NCBI GenBank assembly: GCA_905221605.1
Contig: CAJNDS010000488.1
Coordinates: 62,001 to 126,000 of the forward strand
Reading direction: 5' to 3'
DNA: 64,000 nucleotides
DNA from: Symbiodinium natans
Taxonomy: Eukaryota; Sar; Dinophyceae; Suessiales; Symbiodiniaceae
Shown: positions 33,320 to 46,030 of the stretch, piece after piece
How positions within the stretch are numbered: the first letter of the stretch is position 1
How the letters are laid out: each line of letters starts with the position of its first letter
The notes under the pieces: model-generated
What the model saw: only the letters and a program-made list of their open reading frames with translations
The model's database searches: none
What the model was told of the DNA's origin: nothing
Program-made: the position numbers and the translations under genes

Positions 33320-36300
33320 GTGATTTCTGCTGCTCACTTAAACTGTTTTTTGCACGGACATGCCGACACAAAAGAAAACTGGCAACAAGAATGGTTCAGA
33401 GCAAGAAGAACCACAGCTCCAGTTTCATTTCATTCCATATAATTTCATGTTCATTTCAATTCCTTTCTTGCGAGTCTGTCCCACGCCTTGAGAATGGGAG
33501 GTTCGGGAGGCAGCCTCGGGCTGTGGGCAAAAACTGGCGTGCCACATCGCTCCGAAGAGACTGCATGTCAGGCCAACGCCCCTGCTGGAATTGGGGGAGG
33601 GGGGACTCAGAAGCTTTCTTCTTTTAACTTTTGCAGCAGCAGCAGCAGCAGATCAGCAGCAGATCAGCAACCGGCCGAGCATAGTCGGGGCAAAGCCGCC
33701 CGCAGGAACTGAGAGTGATAATTTGATTCAATGCGCTGCTTTGTGAGCAACGCGTGTGCTGCATCCATGGGTCGACGAGTCCACGGACTGTCGTGCGGCA
33801 GCAAGTCTTGTCCGGCTTCTGGCATTTGTGTGAAAGTTTGGGTTTTTGGGGATGTTTTTGTTTTTGTGGCTTGTTGCCTTCGTCGAACCGGTGACTGCGC
33901 GTTGGAAGTGGTAACGCGTTCTTGTTCTTGTCATGTCTTGTCGTCGTGGCGGCGGGATGTGGGGTGTGGGTGGGTGTTGTGGTGGTGGCGGCGGCAGTGC
34001 ACTTGCTCCTCTCTTCATGCAGCTAGACTGATTTTCTTCTATTGGCGATCTTCCGGTTTGTTACGGGCCCCTTGCGGTGTTCTAAAATCAGCAACGACCT
34101 AAAGAGTTTGCGGCAAGACTCGGCGCATGACGAACTTGGAAGCCGCATCGGCTGACAAGAACAAAAGCATACCGTCGTTAGGCAGGGGGGTAGGCCGTAC
34201 TGAAAATGTGTTGCGAACCGCCCAAAGGGAAACCCTAAACTCGTCGCTGAAACCCTTTGCTGGATGCCTGATGTACGATTCATGCGACCTCTTTGAACCT
34301 GCATGCCCCAGCTGCCCTCCTGGACTAGAATCTTTGACCTATGCAGCCGTTAGTATGCAAAGGTCGGGGAACATTATCCAAACAGCGCGTACATGCTCAT
34401 ATCAACTCCGCAGGCCTTTGGATCGCAAAAAAAAACCACAGCCCAGCACAAAGACCCTCTAAAGAGGCTGACGAGAAGTGCCGCTTCCGCTTCCGCAGCT
34501 TGCAGGTGACATAATCCTCAAGTCCACGGCCTCGTGGGTGTCGACCACGAAAGCCCGGGGTCTGGACTCGAAAGTCAAGGCAGATGTCATGCTAGCGCCA
34601 AGCCTGGAGCTAGTGCCGGCACATCAGCGTCGAACGGTTCTACCTTCAAACTAAGTTGCGCTCAGTGGCACTCCATGTCCTCGACCTCAAGCCCGAAACA
34701 ACAATGCTTCAGGAGCAGATTTCGATGTGCACCCAACCGACATCTCGAAAAACAAGGAAGGCATGCTGAAGAGCGATGGTATCTACACTCTAAACCTTCC
34801 ACAGGGCTGAGGGATGCTCAATCGCAAGCTCAAGCAATCGGGGTTTACTTGTTCGGGGTAGCTTTGTGAACCGTCGTTGCCAACGCAGTCGTCGAACTGC
34901 CATGAGCAACAAAGAGAAGCCACATCAAAACCAGGTGAGCTATGTCGACAGCTGATGTCGCTGGCGCTCTCCACGCTTTCACATGTCTGTGTTGCAGTGA
35001 GGGCGGTTGTTGACCTCCCCTTGGACTGTCGCCGAAACAGGGCATGCTGGAACAGCCCATCATCCTTACTAATTAGAACGTATCGGCAGTTGTAGGCATC
35101 TTGAACCCTGAAATGTGCGTCTCTGCTTACTCTCCTGGAGGATGAAGGGGCATTTCCGCGACCCCTAATGGATCGCTTGGCGGCAGCCCTCAGTTAGCGC
35201 TGTGCCCGCTTTGACATTCCGCGCAACTCCATTCAGAGTTCAAATCTCCGCCAAACACGAACTTACAGCTTGACCTTCCTGCTAAGCGACCCTTCAAGCA
35301 CCTCCAATATGAAGGCACGAGGGAGCTTCGACATCTCGCCAGGATTTGTATAAGGAAACTTAAGAGGCTTAGGACATGACGTGGCAACACCCTAGCTAAG
35401 CTCCAATTTGAGAGTTTCGGGCTCAGCGATGTAAGGCGTAAGGATGCGCCCCCTTCAGGTAACTCATCGACCTAGCCCAGAAAGGTGAGGGTGTGGAAGT
35501 ACTCCGTAACAAAAATTGTGTTAATATCATCCTAGGAGTCCTAAGCGTGAACCAATCCCCCGTCGGTGCTACATCGGAAGACACCCGAAGTGGACTATTT
35601 CCCAAGGCCCCAGACCCTGTACAACCTGGTGACCGCAGCTGCGGTGGATCGCTTGCTGGTGATTTAAATGGCGAGTGCTACTTCAAGCATTGTCATGCGA
35701 GTCGTGGGTGGCCAAAGTATATAGCTGATCACTTCTGCGAAGCTCTTGATAACTGGCGGTGCAATCGGAGGGCAGTTGCCACTTCAGAGCGTTCTAAGAT
35801 AGACTAAGAGATTGAGATTCAGCTGCTTCTTCACAGGGTATGGCCTTCCTGGTCTGGAGCCTTCGGGCCTATGTCTACTGACTCAGAGGGCTCATGGGAC
35901 CTAGGTAAGAACCACGTCGGGCTTTACCATGTCGATGCTGTGTTTTGTGATATGATCCAGCGGCTCGAAGAGTTGTGTAGCAGGGCATGGTCTTGGCTGA
36001 GAGTGCCGGCCGGAGCACACGTCTACATCCCTGCCTGTGAGGCTTGGTTTCAGGGACAATAGCTACAGCTTGCCTCGAGCCTCGAAATCCGTAAAACAAT
36101 TGTCACCAACATATTCATGTCACAAACATATTCGTGGCACTCAACTTGTTATCAGAGTAGTGAGTAGTGCGAAGACCTGACAAAATATACCTAGGACAAT
36201 GTCCAGCCTTCACAGCACAGGGTTCACAAGCTCGGCCGCTTGAGCGCTCAGGCCAAGGTTCGGGGCTGATTGATGGATCGCCTGCCATGGCTCAGAACAA

Positions 36301-36479
36301 TGTAAGAGCTTGAGTTAGTCCATAGCCACAATCCTTGTAGGGTGCTGGGCACCTTTTTTGGGGCGAAGGCACTGAGCAACTCAGCTGGCAGTGCAACCTG
36401 CATTCTAGGAGTCTATTTTGCACGACATATGTTAGCACCGCAAGAAGCGAGACCTCAAGGGCAGCAGCACGTGCCGCAG
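33320..36479. other. No supported gene
   Basis: Short frames only. A CAG/GATCAGCAG cluster lies at about 33,634-33,670. No recognisable product on either strand. Confidence 0.4.
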
Positions 36480-36750
36480 ATGCCAAAGCAGCAGCAGTCG
36501 TGGCGGCGGTAGCAGCAGGAGGAGGAAGCAGGAGCAGGAGGGTCGGAGTGGGAGTAGGAGTTCGAGCAAGAGTAGGAGTCAAGAGTACGAGTAGAAGTAG
36601 TAGTAGCAGTAGTAGCAGTCGTCCTAGTCGTCATCGTAGAACAGGTGTAGCAGTAAAAGGAGTCATCGTGGTGGCGGTAGTACGTAGTTGTTGCAGCAAT
36701 ATCAATCGAGAGCAGGACGAGGAGGAGCAACAGCAGGAGCAGGAGTAGCA
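36480..36750. repeat. Degenerate purine-rich AGN triplet tract
   Basis: Mixed AGC, AGG and AGT units (GCAGCAGTCG, GGAGGAGGAAGC, GTAGTAGTAGCAG). This is a decayed or compound trinucleotide repeat. Open frames on both strands follow from the composition. Confidence 0.8.
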
Positions 36751-39700
36751 GTCAAGTAGCACTAAAAGCTGCGATAAAAGCCAGCAGCATAGGAGCGCCT
36801 CCGTTCGTTCCAGGGATGCGCGCGCAAACTTGCTGCGGCGCCTTGCAACATCACAGCGAGCGTTGACTCGGACACAAATTCTCCGGGGAGTCCTAATTTG
36901 CATCGTAAGCCCAAGTAGACAACTCTGGTCCTGCCACTACAATACGTGGACTTTCTAACATTATGCCTCAGGGTTCACAGTTGAATGAGGGTTAAGTTTC
37001 ATTTTCAGGGGATGCCACGGCTGCTGCAAGTGAAGGCACGTCATCTTCAAAGAAGAGATATCCACGTTCAAGTTGCCCTGGTGCGACACCAGGCTACCTG
37101 GAGTGTCAAGACATCAGCAGAACGAGCCAAACACCAAGGCGCCTCTTTTTTTTGAAGGTGCAACTCAACTCCTGCCGAGCCTACTCCTGCCCGCCAGACT
37201 TCCAGACTTCCAGAGCCGAAGCCGGTCGGACTGCCGGTTTTGGGGAAAGGTGGGGACTTGATGTTCTTCCCAGAGATATTCTGCCGGACATGCTGTTCAT
37301 AAGGGTGAGGGATCAAAAGCACCAACAGCCAGGGATCAACACAAGTAATAAAAGGGTCAAAAACAAATCAAAACCCTAGGATTTAAATACAAATCCACGG
37401 TTGCAACATGTTTGATTTAGCTTTGAACAGGGAGCCGCCTGAAATTTCCTCGTGTTCAGAGGAGCGGGTGGCCTCCCCACCGCACATTGCTTGTAGGCTG
37501 CCATAGGAAAGTCGAAAGTCCCTCTATTCTTGGGGCTTCAAGGAAAGTGGGGTCCCTCCCACTTAACAGAAGCAGCATGGTCTGACGACCTTGTTTGAGG
37601 CAAGTATATACGGCAATGAGACTTTGCAAGCACAGGGACTGGACGGTGGCCCACAAATACATGGCAGAGGGAAGTGGCAAGGCGCTTAATAAAGGCCCTG
37701 AAAGGTGCCTAGGCGCTTCTCTCAAAATTCCGAAAATGATATAGGCGCTTGTCCATACAGGCACGCAGAAGTGCTTAAAGACGCTTGCGACGCTGGTTCA
37801 AAAGTTTGGTTGCCATGCGCACTTGTGCCAGGCTCTCGATTGGCTCGAAACTTGGGAGCCCGCCTCCCCCCCGCAGTGCACAAATAACCCTCCCTCAAGA
37901 CGACCCCCGACAGACCGAAAGTATGCGAAGTGCCACACCAAGGCATGAGACGAACGTGTGTGAGCCGCTGCCTTCGGATGCACAACAATTTCGTGGACAT
38001 GCACGCAGCCTTTGTGGAAGTGGCATGTTCCGACGGCCCTAGAGAACTGGATCATTCAACGCAGGGGCCAGGAACCTCGCAACAGGGGGGGCCCTCCGGC
38101 GTGTCCAGGCTGGGGCCTCTGGGTGGGCCTTTTCTGGGTCTCTCCCAAACGCCTGCAGAGCCTGGCTTGGCTACCGCAGGGAAGGGTCCTTTTTCATTCC
38201 TTATTGCCTTTCTAGCTCCTTCCTTTGAATCATTTGTTCATCCGTGGAAAGCTGTCTGGGTCCTTTAAATTAAAAGTTGTTCCTGATCCTTGTGATATGA
38301 GGTGCGTGCTGGGTGCCACATGTTTTCCCCTGGAAAGCATGAACCTTATCCTAGTTCTGGGGCGTCGGCGTCTTTGGCAATTAGACCACCCTGAACCAGG
38401 AATCAACCCTGAAGAACCTGAAGCCGAGCTGCACAAAGACGAGCAAAGCTGGTTCACCTGCTGCTGCAGCACTGGAATCGACGGCTGCAGTGAGAATCTC
38501 ACCTTGAGGGGCTGCTGGCTGATGAGCTGGCTGATGAGACTCTCATGAGACTGTAAAGCTCAAGGGCTGCAGGGCTCCTAGGAAGAACAAGGTGTCATGT
38601 TTGGCAAGGAGTCATGTTTGGCATGTTCATAAGGGGCTTGGGGTGATGATAGCTTAAGGTAAGGATCTAGTTGTGTGACTGCTTGGTCGGGCTACGCACT
38701 CCTTGATCAATTGTACTCAGCTTGTTGTGTGCATCGCTCTTGGCAGCTGCGTGTACACATCGGAGTTCTTTTGGAATGCCATCTCGAACCTGCAATGACC
38801 TGCATGTCTGCCCGTCCGATGTGATCTGCAGATCGCAGCACGCTTGAGCTTGGGCCTGGGTTCACAAGGATCGGACGGGGACGGACCTTGCGAGCTGGGC
38901 TCCCCAACAATCTTGCAGTGAGGCATTCCGCTCGCAGGCGTCTGCATCATGGAGCTCGCGCCAATGCCTGAACACCAGGCAGTACACAATGCCTTCAATG
39001 GCCCACAGCTGATGGCTTCGGACTTCAGGTTCGCAGCCAGGGATCTCCCCACCAATTGCTGAAGGGCGCAGTGCTCGATCTCGGAATCGCCAATGCCTGC
39101 TCTGCGACTTTTGTAAGTTTTAGGGCGGCTTGGGATTTAACATCACCGGCGGCTTTCCAGATTGTAAGGCCTACGCCCACACCCACCGTCAAAACCCCTC
39201 TATCCGCCCCTCGCGACTCTTTCTGTGCGTGCCGAGTTGCTGATGAAGCCTTTCACGTTTGCCTGAGGTTGCGCCGCTTCAGGTCGTGGCAGTTTTTTCC
39301 CCAAGCACGGCAACTTTATAGTAAAGCATAAAGTTCGACCGACTCTTGCAGCAACTGCTGCTGACACGGACACGCCTCGATGTGCGTTTTCGAAAGTTCA
39401 TGCAGCTGTCGGGTTTGGGACTTTCCATCCGACAGCACACAGGGCTACGTAGGCAGGCAGAAGTACATGTGTGCATGTCGAACCGCTCTCTGGCAAGAAC
39501 AAGGTCCGCACCATAAAGCTCTGCATGCTTAAGGCCCTAGCCCTTAAGATCCATGAGCAGCATTTGCACAATCATCTTCAGTCCGAGCAAGGCGCTGTGT
39601 TCCCGAAGAGTTGCTTCACACAGCTTCTCATGGCATCCCGCTTTGCCCGTATGTACCTTAGGCTTCGCACATGTATGCTCACCGCCTACACATGTACTCG

Positions 39701-42700
39701 ACTCGGGTGACATATACGAAGATGGGCAAATGGCCGTTAACTCGTTGCAATGTCAATGGGCTCACAAGGGGTCCCTCTTGCTTGCATCTTTTGGGCTCGC
39801 TCTCATACTTTGGCAGAGCAGAGCACTGCTTCCAGGGTTCACTGTTGACAAGGTCGCTCACAGTCGGCTCAAAGTTTGCTGTTCGATTCCAAGTGTCTCG
39901 GTGTCAAAGAGGGTGGTATATCACATTCAAAGAATGTTCCAGACAACACTAAACATGCAAGCTATCGGAGCGACGCAGCCATGATCTACACCGCACCAAG
40001 AGTGCGGATGATGCCAGAAACATCGCGCATCGTTTGGCTCGCGGCGATGGCATTGTCAATTTGACACGCTTTGTAGCATGTGCGCTGATATGTTTAGGAC
40101 ACCATTTTAAACGATTTCAGACTGATAGGCATGCCGCAGAAGTGGCACGTGGGGCGGATATAGATTTGACCCAACGCCCCTGCACTGAACCCACAGCCAT
40201 ACACCTTAAAGCTCCAGCGCGCACACGCACACGCACACGCACACGCACATCAACATCCAAGGCCATAGTTTCTCTGATAGCTGAAAGCAATGCAGCTCCC
40301 GGGTGCTTAGGTTTCGTGGGGTTGCTTGCCAATCATGTAGGGTTTAAGATAGAGTCTATGATGCTAATTGTTACCAGTCGTCTTGACGCAGTCCTGGTTC
40401 ATGCAACCGTTCCTTTCTTGCCACGGCGCGCTCCAGGGGATCCCATGTTCGCGACTGCCATGGGCACATGCTCTCTTGCATAGAGCACGGGGATCCTCAC
40501 TCAAGGAGGTTGGGGCTTCAACCTCTCCCTAAGGCATGTGTGACTTCAGTGTATGCTCAGCATGATGCTTGCTGCATTCGTTCTGAATGCCCTGGCCACT
40601 TCAGTGTGTGTGGCCATTGGCGGGTGCAGCATTTTGGGATTCATCGAAAACCCCCAAACCTCCAGGATTTAAAGTAACAGCTGTTGGTTTTTTGTGTCAC
40701 GTGGAGCGGAGCCTTGGCTTTACACAAAGGCTTTTCCTGCTGTGTTCTAGGCTGAGTGTTAGAGGATGGGCTTTGGATTCTGTGGGCTCTTTAGCTTCAA
40801 CTCTGGGAGATGTCTCATATCTGCCCGTATCTACCCTCAAAGCCCGGTCACTGGAATCGTCCAGCAAAACGACTAAGACCTGGTGAAACCATGTGAAGCC
40901 CCATGACCCCATGAGAGCCCCTAGAGCATACCCTGGCATGGGACAAGCGGCTGCAATTCCGTTAGCAGGCTCGGAAGATTGAGGCCAGGAAGACAGGCCT
41001 CGTGAGAGCGTTGCTTACCCCCAAAAGGTCCTAAAGCTCTGTTGCTTGGGAGGGAGGAGACATGTACTACCCAGTTTTCGGGCTGAAGCAAAGCAAGCTC
41101 AACTAGCGGGCGCCTCACACCCTTGATGGCATCTCCGAGCCGTAAAGCATAAACCCCGATGCTCAGGTGCCTCCGAAACATCGTTCAGCCATGGTCTTCG
41201 CGCCAAAGTGATAATGGCCACGGAGGCAAGCTTCTTTGCAGCACCTTGTTTCGGGAATTGAGGATTCAGTTCGGACCACCTCTAACTGGCGAGCCAGCCG
41301 AAGTGGGGTCGAGGGCATGCCCGGAAATTATGCCCTTCTCGCAGGAACATTTCCCTTCGCAATCAGGCTGTAAAACCTTGCCTGGACTCGAAGATATCAG
41401 CCCTCTACCACCAAACCGAGCTGTCTGAGCCCTCAACCCCGAAACCTTGAAGACTTGACTGCTAGGATGGAGGCGTTAGGGTCTTAGGTGCAAAGGCTTC
41501 AAGGGCTTTTTTAAGTCTCGTAGGTTTAGGTTGGGTAGGTCTGGGCGGACGGGAAACATTTTAACGAGTGTGTGTTGAAGTTTCGGAGTTCTTTGCTGTA
41601 GGGTGCTGCGGGTTTGGAACTAACGCTCAGGCCTCAATGAGGTTTGTAACGGTTTAGGGCTCACGTTTAGTGCTTCAGCTCCAGGGATAGTGAAGTTATA
41701 AGTTCTAAGGGCTTAGTGCTTCACGGGTCAGCGCTGAAAATTTAAGGGCTGTAGACGTTGCGGGTGAGGTTTTGGGGCTCATGGGATTGAGGGCTTCGCG
41801 CTTAGAGTTATTTTTGAAGGGATCAGGGTTCACGGTTTGGGTGTACGAGTAGTCGTCATGCTGGTTGGGGTCTAAGGGTGAAGGGTTGCATCTCTATAGC
41901 GAGTTGTGCTGGAAGGGTGCAAGGGCCACAAGAGGGCCACAAGAAAGCAACCGCATTCGTCTGAGAGTCATGAGATGAACTGCTCTGTGCCAAGTGTCGT
42001 AGGACCTCCTCAATCAGCTTGGCTGTAGCTGCGAGTTCCTCGTAGAACCTGCAGCTGCGCATTCGATGTCAAGTCGCTGGCCTGCTGAAAGATCAAACTC
42101 ACGACACACTAGGGGTACTTCGGAACACATACGGAACCATACACCAGTAGCCCAACCTTCAAGCCCAAACTTTGAGACACGAGCAGCATGACACCCTGAA
42201 GCGCCGCAATGGCTACACAACCAACAGAAGCGAAGTCACAAACACACCACTGCCGAGCAACGGGTTCTCCTTACGGATTCGTGGGAGCTCTTGCCCTGGG
42301 ATCTGTGGCAAGCCTGGAGTGCTGCGTTGCGGGCCTTAACCGACTCAGGGCTTAAGGTTTAATTGAGCTGTGAAATTTGTGATGGTCTGTTCAATCTCTC
42401 ACTGCGTCTCTCCTTCTGCCCATCCGCCACCGTGCTGGATGCCTGCTCGGGCTGCTGAACTGGTCGCCCATCGGCTGTGTTTGCTGTGTGGCGTTCCCTC
42501 CTGTGATCTTTCTTTAGTCTGCTCATCCGCCTCTCCCTCCTTGCACTTTGCAGCCACCGTGCCCTAGTACCTTTGTGCGCCCTGTGTTCGCTGTCGATGT
42601 GTCTCCAGGCTTTTTTGGCTGGGTCACAGATGCCCCCTGCCCCAGCAAAATCCGCCCGGGTGGGGGAGGCCTGAAGCCTGCCACGGGACCCCTCCCCTCC

Positions 42701-44182
42701 GCGTATCTCTGATTAAACTAACCGAATGTTAGCCCTAAACCCTACCAGAAAGGTATGCAGCACTCCGCCCTCCAGAAAGCCCCCCCGCCGCCCCTTCATG
42801 GTCTGTATGTACCCCGGTGGTTCATGGTGGGTTTTTGCCACCCGCCCAGCAGACTTGCCACCTGCAGAGCAACTGAGAGAGGCTTAAGGTTTAGGGTTCA
42901 GGGGTGTGTTGAAGGCTTGGCTTCAGGTTAATTAGTGTTTCCTTGTGGTTCGCTTAGCTTGTGGGGGTAAGGGGGGTACAGGGGGTGGGGGAGAGGGTGG
43001 GGGGGGGGGGGGAAGTTGTGGACGCTTTTCAACCCATGCCTAAATCCTATGCTATAGCATGACTATGAACCCTCCCCCAAACCTTACATCTGGAAGCATA
43101 AGCCTAAACTCATTAACTCAGGCCAAAAAACCCAAAGCTTAAGCTCAAACCAACCTCAACCTTTAGGGGGATCCCACCCGCACAAAACAGGAGGAGGGGC
43201 CAAGGCCACATGAATGGGAGGGGGGGGGGGGGGACGGGCGGGGGAGTGCGAAACAGGGCTTGCGCCAGAAGCTAGACAAATCGCCAGAGCGCGCCATGAA
43301 CTCAGCGAAACTGCAACCTGCCAAAACATGACAAGCCAGATGCGTGGGAGAAAAGAAGGGAAAAGAGCGAACGCCCGACGAGACATCTAGGAATCTCGTA
43401 GCAGGCACCTCGCGACCAAAGATAGGCAACACCATGCAACAACTTGAGCATCTGAGGGGCATGGCAGCACCACTTGCTGTAAGAAGGACGTCGGGCATAG
43501 CGTGTCGTCCCAATCGAAGAAGATGCAGCTTCGAGCCTTTCTTTTGATTTCGGAAGTTTCGGGCAATTCCCTTTTCGGGGCTATTCGCTGGAAAGCACTT
43601 AGTGACCAGTTTAGTGACCAGTTCTCCTATGCTCCTATGGTTTTGTGCTGCTTTGGGTCAGACAATGGTTCTGCGGATGCCCCAACCTTTTTTTATGGAG
43701 TACCGCGGACTTTCAGCTCCAAAGTCACCCACTCTTTCATATCAAGATTTGCTTCGGAATAGAAAACTAAATGCCCAAAGTAGGAGGCCCTCTCTGTTCT
43801 GCTTGTTGGGCACCAGATTGGGAAGGCCTGTACATTTGGGCTGCAAGCGCTTGAGCATCAGTCGCCTGACTAGTCTGGATGTCCGGGATAGCCACCTGAG
43901 GGACTCAAAGGATGTTGCGACTCTCCTCACATTTCGCACACCGCGAGGCATGGCAACGGAAAGTCGTTTTGCGCTTCGATTCACTGGATGGCCCCCTTGA
44001 GTCTGCATCCACCCACATCAGTCTCCTTCACCACGAACCCCATTCCCGGGCTCACCAGTCAGAATCTCCCCGATCATGTCTTGGACTTGCACCTCCATGC
44101 ATCTCCTCATTGTGACACCCTTTTCTTACTTAATCTGTGGTGGGGAAACCCTGCTGCCACGCGATTCCTGAACACAGCGCAT
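36751..44182. other. No confidently supported gene
   Basis: Many frames below 150 codons and none with a recognisable motif. A short (CACACG)n run lies at 40,219-40,247, G runs at about 42,995-43,011 and 43,215-43,233, and TTTAGGG-like single units near 42,730 and 42,895. The stretch 39,460-40,100 has two overlapping frames of 80 and 143 codons that might be remnants of something, but I cannot name it. Confidence 0.35.
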
Positions 44183-44746
44183 CTACGTATCTGCACAGGG
44201 TTGGCGTTGCTGCTTTCCCGGGTGTCCCAACGGAGCACTCTTCCTCAACCGTATTTGATTTCCCTTTGCTTCCCGCTGTCTAGCGGCTTCATGGGACTTC
44301 TTTTCTGCAGTAAGCAGGCCAAAGCAGCACGCCGCTCCGATGCATCCAGCTGAATCCCTCCGTAAACCCCATCGTTGTCGAGCATCGGCGGGTACCACCC
44401 GCCAAAAGTTTCTGCGAGAATCTGTGAGTAGCTGCTGGAGCTCAGCGCTATCGCGAAGAATGCGTTGGTCTGGGGGAGTTCGTTTTTGGCGTTCCGGCCT
44501 CGGCTGTTGGCGACTCTGCTCGCCGGGGCTGCGCTGCGACGACCTCGGCCTCGGGACCAAGGGCAAACGGGATTCCGACTTGGGATCTTCGGGCTTGAGG
44601 TGCGAATTTTGGGCTTCGTTTAGAAGTGGGTGCTGCCAGTCGAACGGAACCTTGGATGGAGATTGGTTGCAAGCTTCAAGTTTCAATTTCAGTGAAGTTT
44701 CTGTCAGCTCTTTCTTCGAACAAATTCCCCCACACCATTTATCCAA
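44183..44746 (-). CDS. Possible exon or unrecognised open frame
   Basis: A 187-codon minus-strand frame. The middle is polar and protein-like (PEDPKSESRLPLVPRPRSS, RDSAELQQLLTDSRRNFW), while the last 70 residues look irregular. A weak donor-like GTGGTA follows FWR. No family recognised. A plus-strand frame overlaps it and neither is compelling. Treat as a lead only. Confidence 0.2.
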   Translation of the reverse strand: MDKWCGGICSKKELTETSLKLKLEACNQSPSKVPFDWQHPLLNEAQNSHLKPEDPKSESRLPLVPRPRSSQRSPGEQSRQQPRPERQKRTPPDQRILRDSAELQQLLTDSRRNFWRVVPADARQRWGLRRDSAGCIGAACCFGLLTAEKKSHEAARQREAKGNQIRLRKSAPLGHPGKQQRQPCADT

Positions 44747-45970
44747 GTCAGTCTACTTGAACCCCTTTACCTCCGAACCACCTTGGCTTTCCCGCAATGT
44801 CCATGCTTACAGCCTCCTGGACCTAGCACAGCTACTTGCTTACGAAGCCCCCCACCACCATCCTAACTAACATCAAGCCTAAACCAAAAACCCTTGGACC
44901 TGGATAGGTCAACTGCCTGGGTCCCCGGTCTGCCAGGACTCGGCCGGACTCATCCCAAACCTTCTCTGGTTGAGGGTTTGGATGGGTTTGGGGTGCGCAG
45001 TAGGGCCTTGGAGACGTTCACTTCGACTCTCATGACTTGGCCGGTCGGGATCAGGTACAACTACACTTCAAGTAAAAGCAGAACACTTCAGATCTCAGCA
45101 TCTTCTACAGTCTACACGTATACAGCCCGACTCCCAGCTTGGACCATGCTCCTTGCTCATGGCAGGGGAGGTTAAGCCGGTTAAGCTAGTCTGCGCACCC
45201 TTTGTATGCTCACACGTCGCCATGTCACCCGTACTTGTCAATGGGCGCAGCTGTTTGTCCAATTATTCATGCCTTCAGGAGTACACCGCATCACCCAGCC
45301 CACACATCGGCCACGGATTTGGCAGTGCCACACTGATCCTAGCATGGAACACAATAGCAGAAACTCTTTGAGCCGGGAACTCGCTAAACTTGTTGAATCC
45401 CGCGAATCCCCTGTGATGAGCTTCATGCAGCGCAACACGCATCAGCCAAGATGGGCTAACTGTAGTGGTACGGGTTTGGGGGCATTGCTGCGCGTGTGCG
45501 TGCAATTTCGGATTGTCAGTTTGCAAACCCTAGGGACGATCCATGGTTTCCTGTGGCCATGACATGTGGTTTTTTTAGGACGAAGTGCTGAACATCCCCT
45601 CCCAACCAAAAGTTTGCGCTGAAGACCCAGGACCTGGCAGGCACAAAAGCGACCACACTCGCGACCACACTACCACACGCGCCTTTAACCGAATCCCAAG
45701 AGAACTGCCCTAGTTACTGATTTAACTCAGAACCCCCTCCCGCAGAATCACTAAAGCACGCAAACTCCTGATATGAAACGCCTCGAAAAGCCACCAAGGT
45801 TACTAAAGGCCCACCTACCTACAGGCCCTGACTGATGGCCTTGGTCACGCGGTTGCGGCCCATTGCCTCTCAAAACTTCAACAAAGGAGTGCCAGTCTGG
45901 TGGCGCCCAAAGGATTTCCGTCGTCGGGTCCATGCGTTTTGGGGGCGGGGCACATTTCAACACCAGATCC

Positions 45971-46030
45971 CCAGTATGAGAAGTATGAGAACTATGAGAA
46001 GTATGAGAAGTATGAGAAGTATGAGAAGTA
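45971..46030. repeat. 9-bp minisatellite (AGTATGAGA)n
   Basis: Six or so units, one with a substitution (AACTATGAG). Gives a YEKYEKYEK or MRSMRSMRS peptide in plus frames; probably non-coding. Confidence 0.85.
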